DNA of 20,780 nt from a virus. Below the pieces are notes generated by a model. It did no database searches, had not been told where the DNA came from, and saw only the letters and a list, made by a program, of their open reading frames with translations. The position numbers and the translations under genes are program-made. The stretch is from IMG/VR virus record IMGVR_UViG_3300021964_006579, positions 1 to 20,780 of that record. One strand, given 5' to 3'. Positions 6,681 through 14,591 of this stretch are shown here, one piece after another. The number at the start of each line of letters is the position of its first letter. The first letter of the stretch is position 1.

Positions 6681-7147
6681 TGACTAAAAAGAAAATAGAA
6701 TTAAAAGCAATCACTGTAATATCTCTATTGGCATTTGTATTAACTTTTATTCCGTCTGTTGACATTCCCGTAAGTAAAGATACATTTGAGTTTGATGCTG
6801 CCGCTAACGAAGGTTATGTGGCATTTATAGTCAATGGTTATCAACCCCCAAAACCAGATGGAGATGGCAATGTCTGCGATTGTAAAGGTACTGGTACTAT
6901 TACTCACGGCGATGGTCACAAAACTCCATGTCCTTGTATCGGAAGCGGAGATGGATGCCCATGTAAACCGCTGCAAAGTGTGGAAGAATGGGAAGAGGAT
7001 GTAGAAGAAGAACTGGAACTACTAATTCCAGAAGAAGAACCAGAAGTTGAAGAAATAGAATGGGCAACAGAACCCGTTATAGTAGAAGATATAAAAATAC
7101 AACCAAAGATTGAAACAAAATCTAGGTTTAGAATATTTGGAAATTAG
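6680..7147 (+). CDS. Membrane-anchored Cys-rich protein with DnaJ-type zinc-knuckle repeats
   Basis: The 155-residue product has Lys-rich residues 3-5, then a hydrophobic segment at about 10-30 acting as an anchor or signal peptide. A Cys-rich module spans 64-97. Its units CDCKGTG (66-72) and CPCIGSG (84-90), plus CPC (93-95), are joined by HGDGHK. The C-x-C-x-G-x-G pattern resembles the C-x2-C-x-G-x-G units of the DnaJ zinc-binding domain, with one residue fewer between cysteines. Residues 101-138 are very acidic, rich in Glu and Pro, and probably extended. The start overlaps the peptidase stop (TAATG). Zinc or another metal could bind the six Cys; if the module is exported, disulfides are the alternative. 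The function is unknown. Confidence 0.6.
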   Translation: MTKKKIELKAITVISLLAFVLTFIPSVDIPVSKDTFEFDAAANEGYVAFIVNGYQPPKPDGDGNVCDCKGTGTITHGDGHKTPCPCIGSGDGCPCKPLQSVEEWEEDVEEELELLIPEEEPEVEEIEWATEPVIVEDIKIQPKIETKSRFRIFGN

Positions 7148-7156
7148 GAGTTTACA

Positions 7157-7762
7157 ATGCCAAGTCAAGAAACACCACATGAGATATTATCTAAACTATT
7201 TTCAAAAGACGGTTATGAGCATGGTGCTTTTTCCGTCAAGATTGAAAATAATATTACCATTAGGGTATTTAGAGATGGGGATAACTTTATGATTAAGTTC
7301 CCCGAAGAAAGACCAGAAGCAAAAGTCCGTAAGATCATTCCACTTAAAACTAAAGTAGATGGAATTAGACTTGGTACAACTGGTGGAGTATTAGAACTAT
7401 CTTCATTCCCAGATATTCCATTCAGATATGACTGGGTTATGGAAGATGAGGGTATGGTCATCAGCGCTGCATCTCAGCGCGTCATGGAAAAAATCCCCAA
7501 AAAGTTCAAAAAAGAAAATCATAGAAAAGTTGCGGAAAAGTGCCTACAACTTTGTGAAGAGTGGGCTATAATAAGGGGTACAGACGACATAGAAGAAATG
7601 TCTCCAACCTATGCAAAAGAGTCCTGTAAAGAATATGTTATGGAACATATCAATGACGATGTTGTTGGTCTTAGTTTTTTAATGTCCATTATCGCTGGCG
7701 TAATACTAAAAATGATAGTAGAATGGATTATCAATAACTGGATCGTCAATCTTAAATCTTAA
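7157..7762 (+). CDS. Tail-anchored membrane protein, unknown
   Basis: The 201-residue protein has a soluble N-terminal part with beta-strand-like alternation at 22-95. A helical region follows, including a basic segment at 113-124 (IPKKFKKENHRK) and CLQLCEEW. A hydrophobic helix sits near the C terminus (about 169-190, GLSFLMSIIAGVILKMIVEW) with a short tail. A single C-terminal span with no signal peptide fits a tail-anchored protein with its bulk in the cytoplasm. It starts 10 bases after the preceding gene, with GGAG upstream, and ends the membrane cassette. No family is recognised. It could interact with the papain-like peptidase or the PAS protein, but that is only positional inference. 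Confidence 0.6.
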   Translation: MPSQETPHEILSKLFSKDGYEHGAFSVKIENNITIRVFRDGDNFMIKFPEERPEAKVRKIIPLKTKVDGIRLGTTGGVLELSSFPDIPFRYDWVMEDEGMVISAASQRVMEKIPKKFKKENHRKVAEKCLQLCEEWAIIRGTDDIEEMSPTYAKESCKEYVMEHINDDVVGLSFLMSIIAGVILKMIVEWIINNWIVNLKS

Positions 7763-7820
7763 TCCGCATTTCTAGCGGTATATCAATACAATTTTATTTT
7801 TACAATCGTGAGGGATATTA

Positions 7821-10028
7821 ATGTCTTTGAAGTCTTTAATGGATTATACATTTGTTAGTAAGTACGCACGTTGGATTCCTGAAAAGAAAAGGCGAGAAAC
7901 TTGGAACGAGGCAGTAGATAGAGTCAAGCAAATGATGCTTGACAAATATGTTGCAGGTCAAGAGGGCGAGAACGTAGAAGAAATTAAAACCGAGATCGAA
8001 TGGGCGTATGAGCAAATGCGAAAGAAGCGCGTCCTTGGATCACAGCGCGCCCTACAGTTTGGTGGATCGCCAATCTTTAAGCACAATGCTCGTATGTATA
8101 ATTGTATTGTGTCATACTGCGACCGTGTAAGATTCTTCCAAGAGTGTATGTATCTTCTTCTGTGTGGATGCGGCACTGGATTTTCTGTACAAAAACATCA
8201 TATTGAAAAACTACCAGACCTCCTGCCAAAAAAAGAAGGAAGCAAGAAGTTTGTGATTCCAGATACCATTGAAGGATGGAGTGATGCCGTAGGCATTTTG
8301 GTATCGAGCTACTTCGATCAATATCTACAAGATGAACTATTCGGTGAATATTTTGGCAAGACTGTTAATTTTGATTACAGTCAGATTCGACCTGCTGGAT
8401 CTTACCTAAAGTCAAGTGGCGGCAAAGCTCCCGGCCCGGAACCTCTACGTAATGCTCTAACAAACATTAGAAAAATTCTAGATAAGGCAGTTAAAGATGG
8501 ACAGAAAAAGCTCAAGCCTATCCAAGCTTATGATATTATTATGCACACCGCTGATGCTGTTATATCTGGTGGCGTTCGTCGCTCTGCTACCATTTGTGTA
8601 TTTAGTCCTGACGATAACGAAATGGCAAGGGCTAAAACAGGAACTTGGTTCATTGACAATCCCCAACGAGGAAGATCAAACAATTCTGCACTACTTGTAC
8701 GAGATGAAACAACAAAAGAACAATTCGCAGAATTAATGAACTCTGTTAAAGAGTTTGGCGAGCCGGGATTTGTTTGGGCAGATAGCACAGAACTTTTGGT
8801 AAATCCGTGTGTTGAGATTGGCATGTGGCCTGTGTGTGAGGAAACCGGCGAGTCTGGATGGCAGGCGTGCAACCTATCAACTATTAACTGCTCAAAAGTA
8901 AAAACAGAACAAGACTTCTTTGATGCTTGTCGTGCCGCTACAATCATTGGTACACTACAGGCGGGATTCTCGGAGTTTGAATATCTTGGTGGCGCGTCGG
9001 AGCGAATCATCGCAAGAGAAGCTCTGCTGGGTGTTAGCATGACGGGCATGATGGAGAACGCAGAAGTTTGTCTCGATCCTTCATCTCAAAAGCGCGGCGC
9101 TAATATTGTAAAGAAAACAAATGCTAGAATGGCTGAACTACTTGGTATCCGCCAAGCAGCAAGAACTACATGTATTAAACCAGAGGGAACATCAAGTTGT
9201 ATTCTTGGAACATCCAGCGGTATCCACCCACACCATGCGAAACGATATATCCGCCGAGTCCAAGCAAACAAAATGGAACCCATTTATAATTACTTTAGAA
9301 CACAAAACCCAAGAGCGTGTGAAGAAAGTGTTTGGAGTAATAATGATAGTGATGACGTTGTGTCGTTCTGTGTAGAGGTTAAAGATGGTGGCAAAACTAA
9401 AAACCAAGTGAGCGCACTACAGTTATTGGACTATGTAAAATCTACACAGCAAAGCTGGGTATTGACTGGAACAAATTCAGAATTATGTACTCAACCTTGG
9501 TTAAATCATAATGTAAGTAATACTATTAATGTTAAGCCAGATGAATGGGACGAAGTAGAGAAATATATTTATAAGAATAGAAAATACTTTTGTGGTATTT
9601 CATTGCTTCCTATCTCTGGTGATAAAGATTTTCCACAAGCACCATTCACTACAGTTTATTTGCCAAGCGAGCAGGTCGCACACTACGGCGATGCCTCTAT
9701 CTTTGTGAGTGGACTTATTGAGGTCGCACTTACTTTATGGGAGGACAACCTCTGGGCGGCGTGTGATAGTCTACTTGGGTTTGGCGAAAAGATTAAAGGC
9801 AACGGAAAGAAAGAGTGGAAAGATCGCTGTGAAAGATTTGCTGAAAAATACTTCGGTGGAGACTTGAAACAGTTGACATATTGTATGAAGGATGTGTACA
9901 ACTGGAAAGAGTGGGTGGATCTTAATAGAGAATACCAAGATGTAGACTTCACACAAGTTGTCGAAGAAACTAATAATGTAAATCCCGTTCAACAAGTCGC
10001 CTGTGCTGGCGGTAAATGTGACTTTTAA
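7821..10028 (+). CDS. nrdJ: Adenosylcobalamin-dependent ribonucleoside-triphosphate reductase (class II, monomeric)
   Basis: It reduces ribonucleoside triphosphates to deoxyribonucleotides using a cobalamin-generated thiyl radical. The 735 residues closely match the size of the monomeric Lactobacillus leichmannii enzyme (739). The radical site is N328-P-C330-V-E332, matching the N-x-C-x-E motif of all ribonucleotide reductases. Cys95 (MYNC) and Cys350 (ACNL) fit the redox-active pair. Cys728 and Cys733 near the end (CAGGKC) match the C-terminal shuttle pair with the same C-x4-C spacing. No separate radical-generating subunit gene lies nearby, as expected for class II. The start has GAGGG upstream. 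The enzyme needs adenosylcobalamin from the host. It lies apart from the replication genes, between the membrane cassette and the genes for two large unknown or structural proteins. Confidence 0.93.
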   Translation: MSLKSLMDYTFVSKYARWIPEKKRRETWNEAVDRVKQMMLDKYVAGQEGENVEEIKTEIEWAYEQMRKKRVLGSQRALQFGGSPIFKHNARMYNCIVSYCDRVRFFQECMYLLLCGCGTGFSVQKHHIEKLPDLLPKKEGSKKFVIPDTIEGWSDAVGILVSSYFDQYLQDELFGEYFGKTVNFDYSQIRPAGSYLKSSGGKAPGPEPLRNALTNIRKILDKAVKDGQKKLKPIQAYDIIMHTADAVISGGVRRSATICVFSPDDNEMARAKTGTWFIDNPQRGRSNNSALLVRDETTKEQFAELMNSVKEFGEPGFVWADSTELLVNPCVEIGMWPVCEETGESGWQACNLSTINCSKVKTEQDFFDACRAATIIGTLQAGFSEFEYLGGASERIIAREALLGVSMTGMMENAEVCLDPSSQKRGANIVKKTNARMAELLGIRQAARTTCIKPEGTSSCILGTSSGIHPHHAKRYIRRVQANKMEPIYNYFRTQNPRACEESVWSNNDSDDVVSFCVEVKDGGKTKNQVSALQLLDYVKSTQQSWVLTGTNSELCTQPWLNHNVSNTINVKPDEWDEVEKYIYKNRKYFCGISLLPISGDKDFPQAPFTTVYLPSEQVAHYGDASIFVSGLIEVALTLWEDNLWAACDSLLGFGEKIKGNGKKEWKDRCERFAEKYFGGDLKQLTYCMKDVYNWKEWVDLNREYQDVDFTQVVEETNNVNPVQQVACAGGKCDF

Positions 10029-10037
10029 GGAATAAAA

Positions 10038-11015
10038 ATGGCAGAACTAATTATTAATGTTAATGAGAACGGCTCATATGAAGATGGGGATATTCTCTGT
10101 GCATTTAATGATAAAAGTGTTCAGTGTACTCATGCTCAACACATTTGTCACTATCAACATCACGGTTTTACCAATGATGGACTAAGACCAGAGGGCAAGT
10201 CTAAACTATTTTTAGATTGTGTTTATCAATATAGGTTTGAGCGTCTTAACCGCACTCAAGTTAAACGTGTTGAAACAGACCATCTTGGAAATGTTTTATC
10301 CGAAGAAACTTTTGGCAAAGAAAGCATTGACGTAGACCAGTTCGTAAGTCGCCGCCTTAAACATGCCAAGCATAGAATTTTTGGTACGGTTGGTGCGGAA
10401 ATTTGGCACGGTGGCAAGAGCGACTTTTCGCAAGAAGCAGTTGACCAAGCGTGGGTTATTGTACAAAATAATTGCGATTGCCGCAATACTCCGGGTGAAT
10501 GTCCTTGTTGTGGACAAGACCATACACTGTGGCCGATGGGTAGACTAGATGTTAGACATTTTCTATGTACTCAATTAGATAATTTTTCCGATGTAGAACA
10601 ACAAGCGATGGTTTCAGACTTTAGCGCCACATTTGCGGAGGGTGAAGATATTACAGACCCAGACGGAACTATTATCTTCCCAACCTTCAGTGACGAGGGC
10701 GTGTGGGAACATCCAACTGGCGGCTGGACTTACACCAAAGACCCAGAAACCAACATTGTTTCCGTAACATTTAAAAAGAGAAATATGAAAGTTAGTGATT
10801 GGCGCACAAGTACGCTAGATACTATTGGTAAAACAGAAACAGAAGTTTTGGATAGAAATGTTCTTGTTGGTAGAGAAAAACAGTGCGACTGCCACAATGC
10901 CCCTTGGTTGCGTGGAAATGAAACTACATACAAAGTATTAGATCATGTACCGTTTACAGACCCATCACTTCTTCATGTAAAAAGAGATAATCGTCCCGGC
11001 GAAAGGATTCTTTAA
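10038..11015 (+). CDS. Cys-rich hypothetical protein, probably structural
   Basis: This 325-residue protein is not recognised. Cysteines cluster at 21-37, at 146-158 (NNCDCRNTPGECPCCG) and at 283-285 (KQCDCHNAPW). The last two share the pattern C-D-C-x-N-x-P, suggesting a repeated metal or disulfide module. Several His-rich patches lie near the N terminus (CTHAQHICHYQHH). There is no signal peptide or membrane segment. The start follows nrdJ by 9 bases with AAGGAA overlapping the nrdJ stop, and its own stop overlaps the ATG of the beta-helix gene, so the two are co-translated. That pairing suggests a chaperone, baseplate or fibre-associated role, but this is inference. Confidence 0.55.
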   Translation: MAELIINVNENGSYEDGDILCAFNDKSVQCTHAQHICHYQHHGFTNDGLRPEGKSKLFLDCVYQYRFERLNRTQVKRVETDHLGNVLSEETFGKESIDVDQFVSRRLKHAKHRIFGTVGAEIWHGGKSDFSQEAVDQAWVIVQNNCDCRNTPGECPCCGQDHTLWPMGRLDVRHFLCTQLDNFSDVEQQAMVSDFSATFAEGEDITDPDGTIIFPTFSDEGVWEHPTGGWTYTKDPETNIVSVTFKKRNMKVSDWRTSTLDTIGKTETEVLDRNVLVGREKQCDCHNAPWLRGNETTYKVLDHVPFTDPSLLHVKRDNRPGERIL

Positions 11016-13000
11016 TGGCAACTGTCACAAAATCTATCGGAACTTCTAGTCGCGATTATTCTACGATCACGGCGTGGGAAGCAGACCTAGACGACACCAA
11101 CATCTATACCAGCGGTGACGATGCCGTTGGTGAGTGTTATAATGATAGTACGTTCTCAACTAACAATGTAATTATTAACGGGGGTTCTACTGTTGGTTTA
11201 TCATCTATAACGCTAGGTGTAGCAACAGGAGAAAGGCACGATGGAACCGCTGGAACTGGAGCTATTTTAGAAAAAGATTCGCTGTGGAACAACCTTCTTT
11301 CTATTAGCACTACGGTAGAGACCTTAGTCACAGACTTAGAGATTTCAAGCACATATGTTACGGCAAATGGTGTTATAGCCGTTGGTGCTTACAGATACGA
11401 CCATAGATTCTCAAAACTTTTAATTTATGCTTCCGCTGGGGCTAACGGGGCGATTGGAGCTGGTTTTTGGAGAGTTGTTGTAGATAACTGCATTATGTAC
11501 GGAGCTATAAATGGCGGCATAGGGGCTAATACTTATTACAGCCCATGTGAATTTGTAAATAATACAATTTACTGTCCAAACCCAATTAGTAATCCTAGCG
11601 ATAGCACGACATCTAAAGCTATTATAAAAAACAATATAGCATTTTCAACAAACACAACAAATTCAATAAATAGTACAGGCGCTACATCTCACCCAGATTG
11701 GCAAAACAACTTGGTAAATGTCGGACCAAACTATGGATCAAATCAATATACAGAAACGTCTTCTTCAAAGCTGTTTGTTTCTACGGTTTCTGGGTCAGAA
11801 GATCTACACTTAAATTCAACATCGACCGCGATAGGCAAGGGCGCTAATCTTTCAAGCCAACTCGGTCTTTCAACATATCATACACACCCAGAATACGTTG
11901 CTGGGTTTATTGATTTAGATATTGACGGAAGAACAAGAACTGCGCTAAATGGTAGCTGGGACATTGGGGCAGACCAATACGCAATAACGGCGAGTATTGG
12001 CACAACCAGCCGTGACTACAGCACTATTACGGCGTGGGAAGCAGACCTAGACGATACTACGATATATGTAAATGGAGACAATGCTACCGGAGAATGTTAT
12101 AATGATAGTACCTTTGTAGAGGGTTTTATTATAGACGGGGGGTCAACAGTTGGTCTGAATTCAATCTTGCTCATTCCAGCAACGGGCGAGCGTCACGATG
12201 GCACTGCGGATACTGGTGTTAAAGTGGAAACACTTTCTTACGGTACTGGTAGCCAATATCGTTTGATTACAACAACTCCAACACTAGAGTTGAGATATAT
12301 AGAAATAGAGCGAAACGTAAATTCAGAACAAGCAGTGGTTACTCTTACTAATAATAATGTTTTTAATGCTGGCATCCTAAGACAATCAACAGGATCGCCA
12401 ACTAGAGATTTTGTAAACATGGCATTTAGTACCGGCTATTTATACAACTCTATACTATACGGCGTTAATGGAAAAGGTGTTCATACGCAATGTTTGTATG
12501 GTGCGACCCCAGAGATTATTAATAATACAATTGTTTCTTCAAGTTCATATTGTTTATACGCTCGCGATAAAGCTAATGGTCAAGCCAACGCAAAGATTAA
12601 AAACAATATATTAATAGCGAATGGTACGGCTGTTGCCGTTGATCCCGGAGGAACTGTTCCAACGTCATTCCCCGATTACGCAAACAATATAACTAACTAC
12701 TCCAGTTTTCCAAACGGACTAGCTAACCTGTCAGATCATAAAACAGGAATAAGCACCTCTAGGCAGTTTGTTAGTACGGTGTCTGGATCTGAAGATTACC
12801 ACTTAAAATTTTTGTCAGATGCTATTGACGCGGGGGAAGACATTGTAGCGACAAAATCTTCTACCACTAATTCTTATTACTTAGAAAACACACAGTATGA
12901 CATAAACGGAAAAGATAGAGACGCAGAGAATAGCATTTGGGACATTGGCGCTCATGAGTTTGGCGACAATGTTGTTTACGGTTTATTTACGGTTTTATAA
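11015..13000 (+). CDS. Duplicated right-handed beta-helix-like protein, putative fibre or spike
   Basis: The 661-residue protein consists of two similar halves. Each opens with the motif SIGTSSRDYSTITAWEADL or a near copy (residue 7 and residue 327). It continues with the pattern GECYNDSTF and GERHDGT, then with Asn/Ile-rich turns typical of beta-helix rungs (repeated NNTI and KNNI units). It closes with WDIGA (W315 and W642), a C-terminal cap pattern seen in many polysaccharide-binding or -cleaving beta-helix proteins. No cleavage site residues can be assigned. In phages such folds form tail spikes or adhesins, so host-surface binding is the likely job. The gene overlaps the previous stop and is followed by dut after 8 bases. 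Confidence 0.65.
   Translation: MATVTKSIGTSSRDYSTITAWEADLDDTNIYTSGDDAVGECYNDSTFSTNNVIINGGSTVGLSSITLGVATGERHDGTAGTGAILEKDSLWNNLLSISTTVETLVTDLEISSTYVTANGVIAVGAYRYDHRFSKLLIYASAGANGAIGAGFWRVVVDNCIMYGAINGGIGANTYYSPCEFVNNTIYCPNPISNPSDSTTSKAIIKNNIAFSTNTTNSINSTGATSHPDWQNNLVNVGPNYGSNQYTETSSSKLFVSTVSGSEDLHLNSTSTAIGKGANLSSQLGLSTYHTHPEYVAGFIDLDIDGRTRTALNGSWDIGADQYAITASIGTTSRDYSTITAWEADLDDTTIYVNGDNATGECYNDSTFVEGFIIDGGSTVGLNSILLIPATGERHDGTADTGVKVETLSYGTGSQYRLITTTPTLELRYIEIERNVNSEQAVVTLTNNNVFNAGILRQSTGSPTRDFVNMAFSTGYLYNSILYGVNGKGVHTQCLYGATPEIINNTIVSSSSYCLYARDKANGQANAKIKNNILIANGTAVAVDPGGTVPTSFPDYANNITNYSSFPNGLANLSDHKTGISTSRQFVSTVSGSEDYHLKFLSDAIDAGEDIVATKSSTTNSYYLENTQYDINGKDRDAENSIWDIGAHEFGDNVVYGLFTVL
11033..11983 (+). 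repeat. Internal duplication, unit 1 (beta-helix gene)
   Basis: This is the first of two in-frame copies inside the 11015-13000 gene. It runs from the SIGTSSRDYSTITAWEADL motif to the WDIGA cap. The N-terminal 45 codons are also similar at the base level to unit 2, including a run of about 25 identical bases around the AWEADLDD codons. The middle parts have diverged strongly. Confidence 0.8.
11993..12961 (+). repeat. Internal duplication, unit 2 (beta-helix gene)
   Basis: This second copy starts 960 bases (320 codons) after unit 1 with SIGTTSRDYSTITAWEADL and ends with the WDIGAHEF cap. The high similarity at the start and end with a divergent centre suggests an old duplication whose ends are conserved or homogenised by gene conversion, while the central rungs vary. 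Confidence 0.8.
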
Positions 13001-13008
13001 GGAATAAA

Positions 13009-13548
13009 ATGGAAGATAGTACAAACAAAAAAATGCCACCGTTTCCAGTGTGGCAAAACTCTTGCTGTAGGCATGAGCCAGTAGTGACTTCTCTACCAAT
13101 GGGTATAAAGCCGTACACTGGCCCTGAATTAAGGGTAAAGAAACTAGACCCCGAAGCGATTGTCCCAACCAAAGCAAACGAATCGGACGCTGGCTATGAT
13201 CTTTATGCTCTAGAAGATATAGAAATCCCCGCTGTTAATCATAAACTAATCAAGACCGGCATTTCTATGGCGATTCCTGCCGGATATGTTGGTCTTATCT
13301 GGCCGCGCTCCGGCCTTGCTTACAAGAATGGACTAGATGTGTACGCTGGCGTTATTGACTCTGGTTATAGAGGTGATGTGGGAGTAATACTCTATAACTC
13401 AAGAGTAAGTGACCACTATCAAGTTAAAAAGGGCGACAGGATTGCGCAAATATTATTTCAAAAAGTAAAGGGTTTTGAATTAGTAGAGGTGGATGATTTA
13501 GACGATACCCAAAGAGGACAGGGGGGATTTGGTAGTTCTGGTAATTAA
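13009..13548 (+). CDS. dut: dUTP diphosphatase with N-terminal extension
   Basis: It hydrolyses dUTP to dUMP and pyrophosphate, keeping uracil out of phage DNA and feeding dTMP synthesis. All five trimeric dUTPase motifs are present in the 179 residues: I SDAGYDLYA (59-67), II PRSGLAYKNGLD (99-110), III AGVIDSGYRGDVGV (113-126) with the catalytic Asp, IV KGDRIAQILF (141-150) and V RGQGGFGSSG (169-178). The family core is usually 140-150 residues, so about 35-40 residues are added at the N terminus, including Cys19-Cys20 and His22. The start is firm: AAGGAA lies 4 bases upstream, and the later in-frame ATG at 13099 has no ribosome site. It opens the nucleotide and replication block. Confidence 0.93.
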   Translation: MEDSTNKKMPPFPVWQNSCCRHEPVVTSLPMGIKPYTGPELRVKKLDPEAIVPTKANESDAGYDLYALEDIEIPAVNHKLIKTGISMAIPAGYVGLIWPRSGLAYKNGLDVYAGVIDSGYRGDVGVILYNSRVSDHYQVKKGDRIAQILFQKVKGFELVEVDDLDDTQRGQGGFGSSGN

Positions 13549-13569
13549 CACTAATATAAGGTACAACAT

Positions 13570-14238
13570 ATGTCTAAAAGAAGAACCAGAAAAGAAGTAG
13601 AGAATTCACCACAAAAAGTTAAAGCTGTAGAAGCAAAAACAACTAACCAAAAGGATTATATACGTCAGATTATTGAAAACGATGTCGTATTTTGTACCGG
13701 CCCATCTGGTTGTGGTAAATCATTTATAGCTTCTGGTATTGCCGCAGAGCATCTTCATCGCGGAGACATAGAACAAGTCATTGTAACCCGTCCGCTGGTA
13801 TGCACCGGTAAGGAGATAGGGTCGCTACCCGGAGAGCTTCTGGAAAAGATAGCGCCCTATCTTCTACCAATGCAAGAAAATTTCAAGTTTTTCCTTGGAA
13901 GAGCGTACTATGGACACTATTATAATGAGGGGAAGATTAGATATGCGCCCCTTGAAGTTATGCGCGGATCAACATTTCATAATTCGTATATGATATTAGA
14001 CGAAGCGCAAAACTGTACGTGGGAACAAATTAAAATGTTTATAACACGCATGGGGCAAGGAAGTAAAGTAATCATCAACGGCGATATTCGTCAAACTGAC
14101 CTTAACAATAAGAGTGGACTTGAAGATATAATCGACAAGATTGGCGAACTAGAAGGTGTTGGTGTTTGTAGATTAGGATATAGTGATATTCAACGTAATG
14201 GAATATTAGGAAGAATACTCAACGCATTGGAGAACTAA
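13570..14238 (+). CDS. phoH: PhoH-like P-loop ATPase
   Basis: The 222-residue protein carries the PhoH signature. The Walker A is GPSGCGKS (44-51), VTRP follows at 72-75, and the SLPGELLEKIAPYLLPM segment (85-101) is typical of the family. The Walker B is MILDEAQN (141-148), and IINGDIRQTDL (168-178) is the sensor-like region. Roughly 40 basic residues precede the ATPase core. PhoH proteins are common in large phages; they are linked to RNA metabolism or phosphate stress in bacteria, but their phage role is unsettled. It starts 21 bases after dut and its stop overlaps the next ATG (TAATG), tying it to the zinc-ribbon gene. Confidence 0.92.
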   Translation: MSKRRTRKEVENSPQKVKAVEAKTTNQKDYIRQIIENDVVFCTGPSGCGKSFIASGIAAEHLHRGDIEQVIVTRPLVCTGKEIGSLPGELLEKIAPYLLPMQENFKFFLGRAYYGHYYNEGKIRYAPLEVMRGSTFHNSYMILDEAQNCTWEQIKMFITRMGQGSKVIINGDIRQTDLNNKSGLEDIIDKIGELEGVGVCRLGYSDIQRNGILGRILNALEN

Positions 14239-14591
14239 TGCCTGTTTACGATTATGAATGTAGAGACTGTGGAGCAGAAGTCGGTGACGTGTTCCAAAAG
14301 GTCACAGACCCAGAACTAACAACATGCCCTAAATGTAATAAAGAGGGATTGTTTAGACTTGTTACTGGCGGACTCCACAGTTTCATGGCGGGAAGCAATA
14401 CCATAGGAAGTATTGCCGATAGAAATACAAAGTTGAACAAGGGTAGAATCAATGAGATGGAGGCGATGAAAAAAGAGCGCAATCCAGAACCCAAAAAACC
14501 TTGGTATCAAACTCAAGGCAATAAGTCTATGAAAGATATAAATAAAATGACGGACAAGCAAAAAGCCAAATACATAATGGAGGGAGATTGA
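14238..14591 (+). CDS. FmdB-type zinc-ribbon protein
   Basis: The 117-residue protein starts MPVYDYECRDCG, the standard opening of FmdB-family zinc ribbons. It has two metal knuckles, C8-x2-C11 and C30-x2-C33, enough to bind one zinc. The rest is basic and probably disordered, with SNTIGSIADRN (about 55-65) resembling a conserved segment I associate with phage members. These proteins may bind nucleic acid or a protein partner; no enzyme activity is evident. It overlaps phoH (TAATG), and the next gene begins at its TGA. A regulatory or assembly role is possible. Confidence 0.75.
   Translation: MPVYDYECRDCGAEVGDVFQKVTDPELTTCPKCNKEGLFRLVTGGLHSFMAGSNTIGSIADRNTKLNKGRINEMEAMKKERNPEPKKPWYQTQGNKSMKDINKMTDKQKAKYIMEGD

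Noticed and set aside
7764-7800. Terminator before nrdJ (CCGC/GCGG hairpin then T-rich run)
   Set aside because: The stem is only 4 bp with a 7-base loop, and the T-run starts more than 10 bases away. At most a weak pause site.
8528-9049. Long antisense reading frame (173 codons) inside nrdJ, and other minus-strand frames
   Set aside because: They lie opposite well-supported genes, lack ribosome sites and show no family features; codon bias of the sense gene explains them.
7821-10028. Intein or intron in nrdJ, a frequent site in phages
   Set aside because: The frame is continuous, of normal length for the monomeric enzyme, and all motifs are unbroken.
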